Assembly: GCA_031213475.1 (NCBI GenBank) | Contig: JARUPZ010000010.1 | Span: 2,783,985 to 2,847,984 of the forward strand | Length of the DNA stretch: 64,000 nucleotides | From: Nereocystis luetkeana | Lineage: Eukaryota; Sar; Phaeophyceae; Laminariales; Laminariaceae | Direction of reading: 5' to 3' | Shown here: positions 13,516 through 26,624 of the stretch, in pieces | How positions within the stretch are numbered: position 1 is the stretch's first letter | How the letters are laid out: each line of letters starts with the position of its first letter | Notes under the pieces: generated by a model | The model's database searches: none | Told to the model about the DNA's origin: nothing | What the model saw: the letters and a program-made list of their open reading frames with translations, nothing else | Made by a program: the position numbers and the translations under genes

Positions 13516-14009
13516 TTTTCGCAGGAAACGGGCGGCATGCCCACACCCCCTAAATTCCGGGCACCCACTGTTCCCGGGAAGCGTTTTGAAGTGCTCCCGT
13601 CGTGTAGGCACTGGCGACGGCGTCGTCCCGGTGCCCCAGAATCTTAGATGTGTATTTGATCTGCCAGACCCAGGCTGGTCTCCCTATTGTCCGTCCTATC
13701 GCTTGCTCAAGGTCTCCCAACGAACTGCAGCCGTAGGTCACGCAGAGCACCTTCCATCCCACCTCACCCTTCTGGACACTCGGACGGTAGTTTCTTGGTA
13801 TGCGTTAGAGGGTATGAAAAACTACCAGGTTTACCAGTAGAAAGTGATGGGTCCGACGTCGCTACGGTAACGCTTATTTTATTAATAGGACAGCAGTACT
13901 CGCAATACGTTCCTGGCCCAAATTGCCACGGGCACAGCGAGAGATGAACGCACGTAGAGATAGATCGGCTCTGACGGTTTTCGATGTATGTATATGGTCA
14001 AATGGGCCA

Positions 14010-14280
14010 CCGAGTCACCCCACGGTAGGGGTTGCACTTTGTGGGACAAAGGTTTCTGACCAATTGAGTTCCTTAAGAAGTGAGGAGCTACCCGTGAGGA
14101 TGCAAATTTTACTCGTATATTCGTTTTAGGACTAACTAGCGCATACAAATGCCGGTCGGGTGGCACGAACGAATTTCTTCCAAGTATTTTATGGGGTGCG
14201 ATATTGACTTCCTAATGTTAGGGGCTCAGGAACTCCTGGTGCACCCCTACTGTGGGATGGCTCCACCACGGAGCGCCAAC
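14010..14280 (+). repeat. Dispersed repeat R290, copy 1
   Basis: The block from CACCCCACGGTAGGGGTTGC to CTACTGTGGGATGGCTCC recurs at 48377-48646 at roughly 80-85 percent identity by eye, with several small indels. It has no coding content. It lies just upstream of the broken membrane-protein gene. Confidence 0.75.
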
Positions 14281-14321
14281 AATGTAACTCTGGTCGTCTC
14301 CTAATCGTCCGCACGGGAAAT

Positions 14322-15720
14322 ATGTTGAACACCAACTTGTTGAAGAACACTACTAGTAACTGCAGTGCAGAAAAAACCCGGGTTTTCGTTCTGATGTGTA
14401 TCGCGGTGGGAGCGATTCTTGTGGCAGTTCTTGTTGCTTTTACTATCCGGAGTTTAAAGGCCCTGGGAACGGACGCCTGGCAATCGGCAGCCGTGGAGAT
14501 GTTTCCCAACGGAAGCATCGGCGGGAATCGGCAACGTCTTGTACGTGCAAAGCCCTCTCAAGCTCCAATGATTACCGTCGTGTCGTGACAAATCATCACC
14601 CAGGCAAGCTCAGCTTCGTTAGTAATCGACGGGGACTGTTTTACAGCCCGATCTCCAAGCGCCATACTTCGCACATCACACCTCGCGCAATGAACGTCGT
14701 TCAGAAAAACATGTTATGCTGTTAACGTCGTCACTCCTCGGATTCCTCACACTACCTACAGGGAATTTTGTGAATTTTTATAAAATCCCATGATCAATAC
14801 GGGTACTTTCAAGCGGACATATTTTCAGGCTGCAAAGTTCTTGGAATTTCTTAGTATCGCCAACCAACGTGTCGTCTCCTGGCTTTGCCCATGTTTGTTT
14901 GTCAATTTTACATTTTTCTCAGCTCTCCATCGTGGCGAGCGTAGTATATCCGGACGTGTGCAACACCTTCTTCCTGAAATATGCCGAGGTAGTCAACCTA
15001 AAGTTGGGATGGATCCTGTCGGCGGGGTGCCTGGTCGATATCAACTTCTACGACAACCTCCTTACGTCCACGATCGTGCCTTTGATGGTCGTTGGCGTGG
15101 TGGTTACCTCGTACAAAGTCTCCAGCATGGATGAGGCACTCCACAAATCGACCATAGCCATGCATCTGCCCTATTCTGGATACCTTTTCTTGGTTCACGC
15201 CACCGTGTCATCGATCATTTTCCAAACATTCGCCTGCATCGATATCGATGATGGCAAGTCATGCATTCCGGGCGGAGCATAGCTTGGAGTATTATTACAC
15301 CCCAGAGCACACATATCCATGGTTCAGAGTGTACGCCGGTGTGATGGGCGATATATTATACCCATTTGGCATACCCTCTGGCTACACGGTTGTTCTCTAC
15401 AGGGGCCGAGCCTCTCTGGAAGTTACCGTGACTCCGGAGACGTCCACCACCAACGTGTCTGCGCTCGGAAATTTTGGTCCTCGTACGACGCCCGCCCCTG
15501 TCGCGACCATCTCGCCACCGAGTTTATTTCCACGAGGTTGTTAAATAAATGTGTGCGTCGAGTTGTGCTGTCCGGGGATGGATATCGTTTTCATTTTCCC
15601 CAATACAACCGGGCACCTTCTTCTCGCTCGCACTGTTCTTTGCCGCCGTGTTCATGGTTCTAGATCCGTACACCAGCTGGTTCGACACTTACTTGGGCAG
15701 CCCGAACGGGCCACGTGATA
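14322..15720 (+). pseudogene. Stramenopile multi-pass membrane protein (TRP-like / cysteine-rich receptor C-terminal module), frame-broken
   Basis: The best segment starts after an AG at 14932 and reads in one frame to about 15265. It has N.KLGW..SAGCLVDINFY, a hydrophobic helix, then IFQTFACIDIDDGKS. The expected continuation (R.E.S.EYY.PEH, then VYAGVM....YPFGIP) is in the next frame from about 15265. The following KCVRRVVLSG and VFIFPNTTG/FFAAVFMVLDPY segments need further frame changes. This order (hydrophobic helix, C..DDG.S, YPFGIP, RR..L.G) is typical of large stramenopile extracellular-repeat membrane proteins. An upstream helix, FVLMCIAVGAILVAVLVAF, is encoded at about 14386-14442. 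At least three frame changes in some 450 bp point to a decayed paralogue rather than missed introns. Confidence 0.6.
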
Positions 15721-15989
15721 GCTTTGATAAGCATGTTCGTGGCGCTTCTACTGAAAGTAAGTGGATGTTGGGCGAGATGACGACTTCAGCCAAAGAGTGT
15801 TCGGGATTGTCCTGGTGGTGGCAAATTAATTGTGGCATGATTGTGGCTGTAGCAACGGAGGCGTGTGGGATGTGTTTCGTAGCTGTCAAAGAGTTAAGTC
15901 AGCCTGTAGACTCGTTGCGCAGGACAAGGCCAGCGTGTTCGGTGGTGCGGCATTCTGATCTTCCTGTCTGTGATGTTGACTGAAGGTAG

Positions 15990-16530
15990 GTGAAGAGGCT
16001 GCGTTCTAAAGCGCCGGGTGCTAGCATAGTCGCGAGTAGCGGGAGTTTTGCAGCTACAGCATACGTTCAAGCAAGCTCGGCCATCCAACGTACCTACTGG
16101 TATGGTGCATTCAGCAAACCCACCGTGTCGTCAGTAAGGAGAGTACCGCCGGCTCCATCAACATTGGTGAATGGCGTTTCGACAGGCTTGGTCCTCCCCT
16201 AGTCCTTGTCATTTAATAGAAATCCGCGTTCAACGCTACCAGGAAATCATGTGCAGTTACTCTGAGATGAAGTGGTGGTGTTTCCGGTCTGATTTACATT
16301 GTTGCCATTGATGGAATTAATTTCGGTAGAGCAAAAATATATGGGGGGGTTTGTGCGACGTTAGATGATGTCGATGTCCTGGTGATGAGAAACAGGCCAC
16401 ACCCGCCTGTTGTCGTGATCACTGTTGCTCCGCAGCGACGACAGCGCAACGGCCTTTGAAATAATCAAGGTTCAGGGGCATTGAGCCCTACTCAAGCATG
16501 ACAAACGATTTATATGTCGAGGCTCTGTCT
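15990..16530. other. Non-coding, nothing recognised
   Basis: No exon or repeat family was identified here. A short (ATCT)n run lies at 16566-16580, just beyond. Confidence 0.4.
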
Positions 16531-16629
16531 CAGTGAAGAAAGAGGGCAGAGGTGGCACCGAAGGATCTATCTATCTATCTGGTAACAAGAAAATAGGTAG
16601 CTTTAAATGGGCGCGTATGTATGTGCAGC

Positions 16630-16920
16630 CGGCGTCCCCGGTGGCTTGCTTGGTAGGTGGTCCGCGTGCCTATCAAGATCAATTTCGTGGGTTCAAGTCT
16701 CACCGAGTGCATGCTCGTGGCTTGTTGTTCTTGCAAAAAAGAAGTTGATCATTATTAGAGGAAAGCGCGAGAGGGTGAGTTAGCTACATTCGATGAAAAT
16801 CGACGAGCAGTGGGAATGCTGAACCCTATCTATGCGCGACAAAAAATCAAGGCACGTCGACGTACCGGGGGGGAGAAGGGTGGACACCTGTGACCAACGC
16901 TTGTCCAGAAGCTCGTTGAG
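16630..16920 (+). repeat. tRNA-derived SINE, family S2, copy 1
   Basis: The head at about 16637-16712 is tRNA-like, with GGCTTGCTTGGTAGG as an A-box region and GGGTTCAAGTCTC as a B-box. The body contains GATGAAAATCGACGAGCAGT, which is shared exactly with the S2 copy at 48870-49075, although the two heads differ. Confidence 0.7.
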
Positions 16921-18540
16921 GGTAAACCTCCCACGGACTAAGGCTGAAAAGTAAAAGTGATGAGTATGATGTGGCCATTATTAAAAAAAGTTGATCCCAG
17001 AGATCAAGAGGAAAAGAGAAGTGGAGGGGAGACGTGTAGGAGAGGGGAAGGGAGGAGTGAAGTGGGCGCCGACGCTTGATAATCTTGGGATAATGCCCGT
17101 GCTACGAGCAGGTAGGTGCCCTCAGGTGCCCTCTGCCGTAGCCCGTACTGTTCTTTCTCTGTAATAATACTGTTCTATGCAACGTTTTAGTTAGGATTTT
17201 GGTCAAAATCAGGAATTATTATACCTGGTCACCTTTTTTAGGCCAAAATTAGTTGCATACCGGTACTAAAAACAGGTACAAATCACACGCCAGAAGCCCT
17301 TCTCTTGGCCAGACTGATATCGTACCAGCTTGAGGTTCGAAAAGGCCAGGGTATACCTGGCTTTGTCTACTCTGTCTAGCATTCAGCTGATTTTGGCGAT
17401 TTTTTAACCAATCAGGGAGACCACATACGTGTTGTACAGTGAGTGGGTTTTCTCTGCGCACGCGTCTGCGGTCCCTCGGTTGCAATTATTGTGTAAAACC
17501 TCTGTACTCGTACGTCCGTATTTATATATACACGCGTACGTACGCTGACTTCACTTAGGAATGTACTATGTGCTTCAGTTGGTGTTATGATGTGTATCAG
17601 GTACTCTGCAGTTTTCTATTGTGACAGGAGTCATATTACAGCACCGTGTACAAACGCGGCAGTTCGTCTACCCCACCCCGCGTCGAGGTGGTCTCAGTGT
17701 TGTTACGGCAAGAAAAAATCATACCGAGCAGGTGGTTCCGCGAGGAAGGATGGCCGAGAACCTTCAAAGTTGGCAACGGGGGGGGATGATGCCAGAATAA
17801 ATATTATTGGCGCCCCCACCGTGGCGAAAAAAACGAAGCCTAGTGACCCTCTGCAGGTCCAAGTGAAGAGCCCGTGGTACCTATAATACCCTAAAAAAGA
17901 CAAAATAACAATTCGAATTTTAGAGGCCACACGCTCAATCAATGGTGAGGCCCAATTATTTTTAAAGGGAAGGGATGTTTATGGGTACAAACACAGCTCT
18001 CGTGGTGCGCGTTTTTCAATTGGTCTTAGTATGAACTGATTTTGACCCAAATGGATCAGATGTATCTGACTTTGGCCACAGTCCTATAGTAACGTTACTA
18101 CTGGTGATGCATTGTATATACAATAGACCATACTACGAGTAAGACGGACTCGCAATCTGCCCGCGTATTGCGTTTACCCGAGCATTCCAACTAAAATACT
18201 CGTAGTATCCGTGCGTAGTGACTGCACATCAAACAGATACACACGTGTGGATCTCCTCGTCTACATATATGCTATCACGCCCCCGTGCTAGGGTCATTCT
18301 TATCGGAGAGTTTTTGGTCCATATTTTCGACATTTTTTTCGCGCAATTTTTCAATCTTCCATATTTTCCTGTTTTTTTTTCCAAATATTGGAATGTTAAC
18401 GAACTTGATGTTTTTGCTTCTTTCTGGAGAATTTCACGAATAGTGACAGAACGCCTCCGTATATCGATACATATCTCCAATTATTTCCAAACTTCGGAAA
18501 TTTTGGAAAAAACGCTCTCCGATAAGAATGAGCCTTAGAA
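16920..18540. other. Non-coding, nothing recognised
   Basis: A/T-rich sequence with short motifs related to TTTTGGTCAAAATCAG and GATTTTGACCCAAATGG at 17190-17240 and 18040-18075. No exon was found. Confidence 0.4.
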
Positions 18541-18568
18541 GTCAGTAAGTAGCAAGAAGAGCGCTTAC

Positions 18569-18682
18569 AGTGTAGAAAGCTGCTACCCAGAAAATTAAAA
18601 AGCAACACGGTGTATCATAAAAGGCCCTCCTTCGAAATATCGTTGACTTGAAGTTGGGGGAAGCAGCATCATCGTCAGCCAT
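18569..18682 (-). CDS. Possible first exon of a membrane protein
   Basis: An ATG at 18682 opens 38 codons ending exactly at a GTAAGC donor (exon end 18569, phase 0). The peptide starts MADDDAASPNF and then has RRRAFYDTPCC followed by a hydrophobic segment, FLIFWVAAFYT. Basic residues, a D.PCC motif and then a helix recall the N-terminus of choline-transporter-like (SLC44/CTL) proteins, but that is a weak likeness. No further exon was found toward 16 kb, so the gene may be truncated or the call may be chance. Confidence 0.25.
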
Positions 18683-19756
18683 CCCTATTTGCTCGAGTAC
18701 AGTACTGCTGTGACAGGACGAGGTTCGACGACAGGTCAGGTGCTGTTTTTTTTTAATTGTACTGATGATGTTGTCTCCTCCTGGTGAATATTGCACACAT
18801 ACTATGCGAGCATTGTTGTTGTACTGCTGCCGATGCTGCTGCCGTTGATGTTGTAGTGCGCACCGTGGCTGCGCGGTTGCTTTTGAAACACCGTCCCCGT
18901 TGTCACGGCAGAAGGGGTTCGGTGCCGTCTCTCCCTCTCCGCATTCCGTTTGACGGCGAACCTGCAAAGCGATCTGCGGATGGCAGAACCGCCGAACCAC
19001 TTCACGATGTGAGCCTTTCGAGTGGAAGAACGGACGCCAGCGAGCTACCACTGTCTCCAGAGTTCGAAAAAGGATTTCGCGGCGTGTGCAGTAAAATAAA
19101 TGGTGATCCAATCGATGGGCTCAAATGTGGCCCAAATAATAGAACCATCGATGATATCGAAATGTCTCGGAGTTTGTATCGCAATGAGGTCGGTTCTTCT
19201 TTTCGCTCCCGAAACCTAGGGAGTAGAGTTGGTCACAACTTTTCTTGAGACCATCCCACCCACCCGGCAGTAGGATTGGTATTCTCATGCTTGTATACCC
19301 AGATCATTTACAGGTACTAACCCCGCGCAGAGTACGTGATACACTACTAGTCAACTCAGCGCGGGGGGGAAATAATACCAGAAGAGACCTCCTGCCCGGC
19401 GCAGGAGGCCGCCTCATCTAATCCCAAAACTTACATTAAATGATCCACGGTAGGTAGAGAGACAGCATACAACAGGAAGTGGGAGTTCGCACGAATCGTC
19501 GTCCTTGCCCATGCGCAGCATCCAATTAATTGCACCTTTCTCGAGATTACGTATGGATGGGTTCGTTCCTACTTCCTAGGTCGACAGAAATCGCGGTTCA
19601 CAGACGCACACACAACAAAGCAAACGCGCTGCCCATGCTGGTCACAAAGGACAGAGCTTGAGGAGCGGCTGCTGCTTCGCCGTGGCTGCGTCTGTAGAGA
19701 GCTTGAGGGGCGGTATGATCAGACACGATACAGCAGCAGCCAGCAGCAACGGAGCA

Positions 19757-21043
19757 GACAAAACTCTTCAAAAATGGTCCGGTCTCCATCGTCCTGCTTG
19801 GCTCCAGCAGGTCGGAATGGCTCCCCGTGGGTATTGTTGTTGATTCCGAGAACAAGTCTGTAGTTTTGGCCCAAGGTTTCTTCTCGGACGAGCAGACGAC
19901 CTCGTTCGCGTACGCCTTGAAGCATTTTGTCGCCATTTGTGGTGGGCACCCTGAGGTGAGTTGCATATGAACGGCCAGTCACTGTACAGTTCAACGTTCA
20001 ATTACCACGAACGATGTATTGAGCGCGACGATAGCTAAAGGGGTACGCATTCAAATATTGTCGACTGGAGGGTAGGCTATTTACTTCGTGAAGCGACAGG
20101 CGCTCTTCATTTCGCGGGTGCTTACCATTGCCGCAGTGAAACTTCGTGATGGGTTGCTCTGCTTGCCCCCAGTTATCGTCGATCGAACATGTAATGCTAC
20201 CGCCTATTTTGTGCTCGCGTGTTACGCCCATACGGGCTAAGCCCTAACGTGTCGTAGTGTATTCCCTCCCACCGTGAAGGTTATTATTACGGACGCCGAC
20301 GCTGCCATGACAAGCGCGGTTGCGGAGCATCTTCCAAACAAAGTGCACATGCATTGCCTTTGGCACTTGATGAAATATGTCAAGAAGAAGTGCCAAGGCG
20401 CGCTCGGGCAAAGGACTTCACACCTACAAGGCTTGATACATGCTTGCGCATATGCTACGTCGGAGAATGTGAGTGGCACGGTCGAAATTGTAAGGACCGG
20501 CGACCACGTTTCGCTGTGGGTTTGCTCCGCGGTGGTTGCTCTAGTGTTTTGTAGTGGAGTGTCCAATACCTGGCGCATTTAAGGTCACCATACCAGCGTT
20601 TGCCGTGGGTTTCTGTCGCCGTGTCGCTCGTCCACGGGTTGCAGACCTTTGACGGGATGTGGGCGAAAATAATGGAAATGGTCAAGGACTCGGCGTGCGA
20701 AGCGTACCTCAGCGGCTACCTGTTCGGGTGAGTCAGACCATCAGGCGGGTACGTACACGATCATGATTTTCATTTTCTTGTCGGAGACAAAACCTTAATG
20801 CCTTGCTCGACAGAACCGTAACATTATCTCATGGTTCAATCGTTGTATATACAGGCAACGGAAGCACTGGGTCCGCTGCTACCACCCGACCGCCATGACC
20901 CTGAACATGACAGCGTCATCGAGGGTGGAAGGAATCTTCGGTGTGCTAAAAACACGCCACGCCATCAACAGGAAATCCACCCTCAACTGGGTGAAGGAGG
21001 AGCTGGCCAGACGAACAAGGGCCATTGCTGTGGAATCCCTCAC
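19757..21043 (+). CDS. MULE / FAR1-type transposase, catalytic part (DNA transposon)
   Basis: Four exons join in phase: about 19757-19955, 20280-20468, 20645-20727 and 20855-21043, each with AG/GT borders. They read LPVGIVVDSENK and DEQTTSF, then HPE joined to VIITDADAAM, then HMHCLWHL, then TFDGMWAKI, then MTASSRVEGIFG. This is the order of the MULE transposase domain (pfam10551-like): the second catalytic Asp in ITDADAAM, the C..H block (MHCLWH), and the EG.FG..K segment containing the usual Glu. The first catalytic Asp region should lie just before or at VVDSEN. The N-terminal FAR1-type DNA-binding exons were not found. The last exon ends in phase 2, and the DIRS element starts about 85 bp downstream inside the next intron. 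Confidence 0.75.
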
Positions 21044-22055
21044 GTGAGTTTGAACCAAGGGCAATGCGGCGAGGGTGGGCGGCGAATGTTTCATGTCAAA
21101 TCCTGTACATCATCTATGACATGCTTTTTATTGTATATCTTTCGAATTGCATTATCATTATCGTTTCCTGAGTCGAGGGAGAGAGAGGTTCCTCCCCTCG
21201 GCCAGATACCTGTATCGCAGCTTCCTGCAATACCCTGGATATCTCGACCACCCTAATTCTACGTCTCTCTCTCCCTCCTATTATACCGGTCGAGTTCCTG
21301 ACTAGTACGGCCTACAGTTGTCTCGGATGACCAAGCCTCCAAATGGTACGGTACCATTCGACTCCTCCAATCTAACCTACAGTAAGCCCTAACGGAGGGA
21401 ACGACATTTCCTCCGTACCCCTGGCTACTCGTGCCTCCCCCCCCCCCCCTTCGAAAGAAAAAATATGGGGGGGGATGGGGCGGCGGAAAATAAAGCACAA
21501 CTTCCTGACTTGGACCCACAAACCAGCGATTACCTCACGTCTGCCCGTGCTCGTCACAGGACCTCGTGCTTGCTCGGGCCCGGCGTGGGGATGCTGACCT
21601 ACGCTCGGTGCTCAGCTTGGAAGGACTGCGTGCGCGGTCTTCCCTTCCAACCAAACTTGTTATATCCCAGTTCCCGATACAGGCATGCCACATTATATCT
21701 ACCAATAAACCCTGCTTTGTCCGTTACTTCGTTTGCGGAGGCCGTTGCCTCGTCTACGGACAAACCTACCCTTTATTGTATATCTTTCGAATTGCATTAT
21801 CATTATCGTTTCCTGAGTCGAGGGAGAGAGAGGTTCCTCCCCTCGGCCAGATACCTGTATCGCAGCTTCCTGCAATACCCTGGATATCTCGACCACCCTA
21901 ATTCTACGTCTCTCTCTCCCTCCTATTATACCGGCCGGGTTCCTAACTAGTACGGCCTACAATTGTCTCGGATGACCAAGCCTCCGAATGGTACGGCACC
22001 ATTCGACTCCTCCAACACCGAGGTGATGTGAGGCTACTGTTTGCTGTACTCATAG

Positions 22056-23252
22056 TTACTTCTTACCCCACGCCGTTCCTTCCCCCGGCTGTCTCTCCCT
22101 TGCCACCTTTGCCCTCGCCAGCTTACATGACACCCTCGTGGAATTTTCTATGTTATTACGCGTGTACGCCTTGTACGCGTCCGACCTCCACATCCCTTCT
22201 CTCTGGATAACTCGTTCCGCTATGTCTCCCCCCGCCGCGAGGGTGGTCGCGGCCCCTATACGCAACGAGTGCAAGGCGAACTCGTCGGGATTCCGACCTG
22301 ACTTCGCCACCACCTCTTTGATTGCTCTAAGAGCACGGCCATACCTTACCACTCTTACGGCCTTGCCACACCGATACGAGGAAAGGGCGGTACGGTCGGC
22401 CAGACCAGGGAAGCATGACATCAACTCCAACATAAGGGCAACGGCCCCGCCGTCTGCCCTAAAGGACGACCGTGGCCCGCGAACCTCACTTCGGGTCCGC
22501 ACGCGCACACTGCCCGTCTGTTCCTGATCCCCCTTATGCCCCTTAAACCGCACCTCTACCCTGTCCGGTTCTTGCTCTCGCCTCTCTCCCAACTAAGTGC
22601 CCTCGGCGAAAAACGCCACGTCCCCCCGCGTCAGGCAGTGCACCGGGTGCACCGCCCCCGAATCCGCGGCGAACATTTCGTCCGAACGCGTCATCAGGAA
22701 GTAACTCAGACACAGACACAACCACAACACTTTCCCCTCTGGGCCCCACGTGGGGATGAGGGTTTCCCCCGCAAGCAGCATGCCGAACGACACCGGTAAA
22801 CGGACGCGGCGCGGCGTCCCTGCCGTCACGTGGGCCCGTGCAATACCCCTGAGCGCACACTGGACTACGGGAGCCGTGACCGGCAGCTCCACTCCAACCT
22901 TCAATCGATGGAAATACTGCACCGCCGCAAATTTTCCGGCAATCGTATTCGCCAAGTTACCTTCCGACGCACAACACCACGATGCAAACTCGATCAACGC
23001 CCAGGCCTTCAAATTCTCCGAATCGTTCGCCGCCAAAAACTCCTGACAACCCATCAACCTGCGAAACGTACTCCAAGATCGGCGACCAGACTCGTACGTA
23101 CGCCTAGTCGAGCTCGCAACTGAGCCCCCGACGTACTGGAGGCCAAGATGTCGGTACAGAGATCCGCCCCCGCCTCCCCCAGGCGTTGCTCCTGCTAATT
23201 GGTGTCGGGACGAAGCACGTGGAGGCGGGGAGCGATGGTGGGACGATCCCAC
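22056..23252 (-). mobile_element. DIRS tyrosine recombinase region
   Basis: Part of the DIRS element. It carries an N-terminal core-binding-like part and a C-terminal catalytic part with the HSLRIGAATTLA motif and a YKAYTR segment holding the likely nucleophile Tyr. Tyrosine recombinases integrate the circular DNA copy of these elements. The region appears to have about one break. Confidence 0.8.
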
Positions 23253-24943
23253 CGTGAAACACCATCCGCCAAAACATTCGCAATGCCGCGCACATGTTTG
23301 GCTCTAAAACACCATCCGCTGCGCATTTCAAGGCAGCCGAGTATCCGCATTAGTGCGCCCGCTCGCGGCTCGCGCCCCCCCCGACATCGACTAACCCAGT
23401 GGATGGCCGACATATTGTCGCCCCGCATTAGAATACTCTCGCCAACGTATTGGGGCGCCGTCTGGGCCTCTACCGTAAACGCCCATGCCGTAACTACCAT
23501 GGCCAACAACTCCAACACATTAATAGACAGGTCATCCCTCCCCTGACCTTGCGGCCGGAGGCGGTCCTGGGTATCGTCGTCGAAATCCCACCGCCACCAC
23601 CGCCCGGTCTCCAAACAAAAAAACCCCATCGCGTCCCCGGAGGCGTCGCTGATGAGCGTACGCGAATGGGGCTGCAAATAAAAACTCAACAGTGGGGCGG
23701 AAAACGTGCCGCCCCCCCCCGGGCCCATCGCTTTTTGTACCATCAACCGCCAAAACGAAAGGTCGTCGTGGAACTCGGCCCCAAGGTGGACGTGTGGACG
23801 GCTCGTCGACGACCGCTCGCCCCCCTCCGGACCCCGTACTTTCTCGTGCCAGGCCTGTACGGGGAGCATGCCTAACTGATTAGGCATGCGCCGCACGAAA
23901 AACTTGCCCGGTCGCACGACTTCGCATACGTGCATAAGTTTCCCCATCAACGACCGTAACTCGGATTCCCGCGCGCTACGGCGGTTGCTCGGCCACTCCG
24001 CGAGCCGCTCACGGAGCTGGTCAAGTTTCCCCTGCGGCAACGAAATCGTCATCGCTACTGTATCAAGCTCCCATCCTAATACCTCGAGCCGCGTGTGCCA
24101 CGAGGACACCTTCGCCGGTGCTAACAGGGGCGGGTCACCCGCTCGTCGTTCACCTAGGAGGCGTCCGTGATCGGATCCCATACTTTGGGACGCCCGCACG
24201 CACCGGTCCCCTACAGGGGAACACTGTGGCTCTACTAAGACGGCGTCATCTACGTACATTCGAGTAAAGAACGGCTTGGCCGCCCCCCCCCCGTCCCCCG
24301 GGGGTACCAGGTACCCCGGGGGTAAGCGGACGGGGCATTCTCCGGTGGCAGGCTCACTCACGGTGACGTGACTCGTGACCGCCTGGCCAAAGGGGGTGAC
24401 CACCGCGTTCCGGAATGTTGTGTGGACGTGCGGGTGTTCGAGAGCGGCCGAAAACAAACACCAGAATCCCGGGCTATTCCGCCACCCAAACTGAAGACGC
24501 CGGTCGACTACGACCAGGTCGCGGAAAGCGTACCCGAACAGGGGGCACTGTGCCCATTCCACGGGGATCTGTCGGAAGGCGTCCTTCACGTCCATCTTAC
24601 TCAGCAAGATGCGCGTGAGTGGGGCCGACGGGCGACGCAAGTGTAAAATACGCCAAATAATACCACGTAGTACGTGGCCCAGTTTACAGGGGGGGGCGGA
24701 CGAAAAATCTGTGCCGGAGTTGACGCTCGGTACAGATGTCTCAAAGGTAAGGCCGTGAATGATTCGGATCTTCGCGGGAGACACCGTCACCCCTAGAGGT
24801 GACAGACGGAGACCGGGGATACGATCGACCGTGTCCCGCGGGAAGACGAATGCCCGCCCAAGCCTCACGCCTTCCGCTTTTACACAGTATGTTTCCCTCG
24901 TACGGGATGATCGATCTATGATTACCATACTGCAGGGCGGCAC
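23195..24943 (-). mobile_element. DIRS reverse transcriptase / RNase H region
   Basis: Part of the DIRS element and open for about 580 residues. It has SKMDVKDAFRQIPV (RT motif A), YVDDAVLV (motif C), then an RNase H part with LISDASGDAMGFF and NVLELLAMV, ending in an LADGVSRW block. The order is that of DIRS-type RT-RNase H. It overlaps the start of the recombinase region, which is usual for the family. Confidence 0.85.
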
Positions 24944-25286
24944 CCAAATCCCCGACGCCGTTTACCACTACCGGCACCCCGTCCGTGATTATTCTCACCA
25001 ACAGGTCAATCTGCGGAAAACGCTTAGTATACCCAAACCAGGCCGACACCCGACCTGCCTGGACGCGGGGGACGTGTTGCAAGTTTTCGAGGGCCCGCAT
25101 GCACGCGAATTCCCCCCCGTGGACCGACAAAAAATAAGAATAGTGACTCGCTACGCGCTCAAGCGCCTGTTCTACCCCCCCGGTTCCGGCCACTGCCATC
25201 AGTTCATGTACCGACTCAACGCACGCGCGGGCAAGGGCCAGCCCACCTGCCGCTGGCCCTGTCGTCATGTGACGAGGCCCGTCTCC

Positions 25287-26624
25287 CTATCCGCGCCCGG
25301 GCGCCGCTGCCCCCGAGGCGGCCCCGCCCCGGGCGGCGGTACTCCCCCCCCCGCTGTTCCTGGAGGCGCTGGCGGCCCCATTCGGTTTGGGGCGGCCCTC
25401 CCGCCCACGCCCGCCTGATGGCGGGCCGCCGCCTCCGCCGGTGCCGCTGTTGTCGTTGTGTGCACTTCCACCGGTCCCGCCGCGGCCGTTGCTCGCCCGG
25501 TACTTCTTGTGGGCGGAGTGAGCGTACACACACTTTTCGCCGAACCGGCACCCGCGTGCCTCCCCCCACGCGAAGCAGTCGCCGAACCGGCTGCCCCCCC
25601 CCGAGGTCTGGCGGTCGCGCTTCTCCGCGCGTCCCGCGACTGCCTTCGGGGAGAGCCCAGCGCCTAGGAGCCCCCCTCCCCATATGTAGTTGGTTTGGGC
25701 TGGCCACGTCGGGTACACCACGCCCGGCATGTTCTCGATCATCGGGGGTGGACCCTTTGCGACGTCCACCGCTGCGGAGAACAGGCGCTGGCAGTATTCC
25801 TTCATATCGGCGTCGATCAAGGTGGCCATGAGCGCCTTGTTCTCCGACATGACAGCCTTGGGCCGGTGCTTCCGGCAGTGGATCCGGAGATCGGAAAGAC
25901 CCCGCCGGAGTCCGTCCTCCAGCATGCTGAGCCTGTCCCCGCCGTCCTCCGAAACCACCCCGTTCCCCATGACCGCCATGATGGCCTCCACCATGATTTC
26001 CAGCTGCTCCGGCAGGAGCATGGCCGCCGCCAGCCGAGCGGTGTCGTCCTCGGCCATAAACGCTCCGACCCGGAACCCGGTGAAGGTGTTCAGCTGGGCG
26101 GTCGTCTCTTCCGACGCGAGCGCCACATCCCCCAGTAATGCCTGCATCTCTTCCCGTTTCAGGTTGTACACCGCCGGTTTTTCCCCGGTGGTGATCCACA
26201 TCTTCCGGACGCCGAGGATACGCCACGCCGCGAAAAACTCGTTGTGCTCGGCTCGTCGCCCCGGTGCGATAGACCCGTCCCCGTAGGCCCCCGGCTGCTG
26301 GGACCCCGCGATGGAGAGCTGCATCTGTTCGCACATGGCGGCCACAGCTTCCCGGTCCTCGGTCAGAGCGGCGACCACCTCCTGCGTCGCGGAGAGTTGC
26401 TCACGGATTGCCCGGAGGTCCTCCCGTATCTCACCGACCGCCGCCACCAGCGCGTCCGAGTCTCGATCCGTTTGGAGCTGGCGGATAAGCTCGGCCAGCG
26501 ACGCGAGTGACACCCTCGCCGAGGGCGCCGGTGTCGCCGCCCCGCCCCTCGCAGCCGGGGCGTTTCCGTCCCGGTCCGTTGCCCTCGGCCCCCGCCTACC
26601 GCCATTCCGCGTTGCCGACGGCAT
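25287..26624 (-). mobile_element. DIRS gag-like region
   Basis: Part of the DIRS element: 445 residues opening with MPSATRNGG. It holds a central Glu/Ala-rich predicted helical stretch and, toward its C-terminus, a CCCH-type finger (C-x8-C-x5-C-x3-H) within CRFGEKCVYAH. The tail is Gly/Arg-rich, suiting nucleic-acid binding. Its position upstream of RT supports a gag role. Confidence 0.7.
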
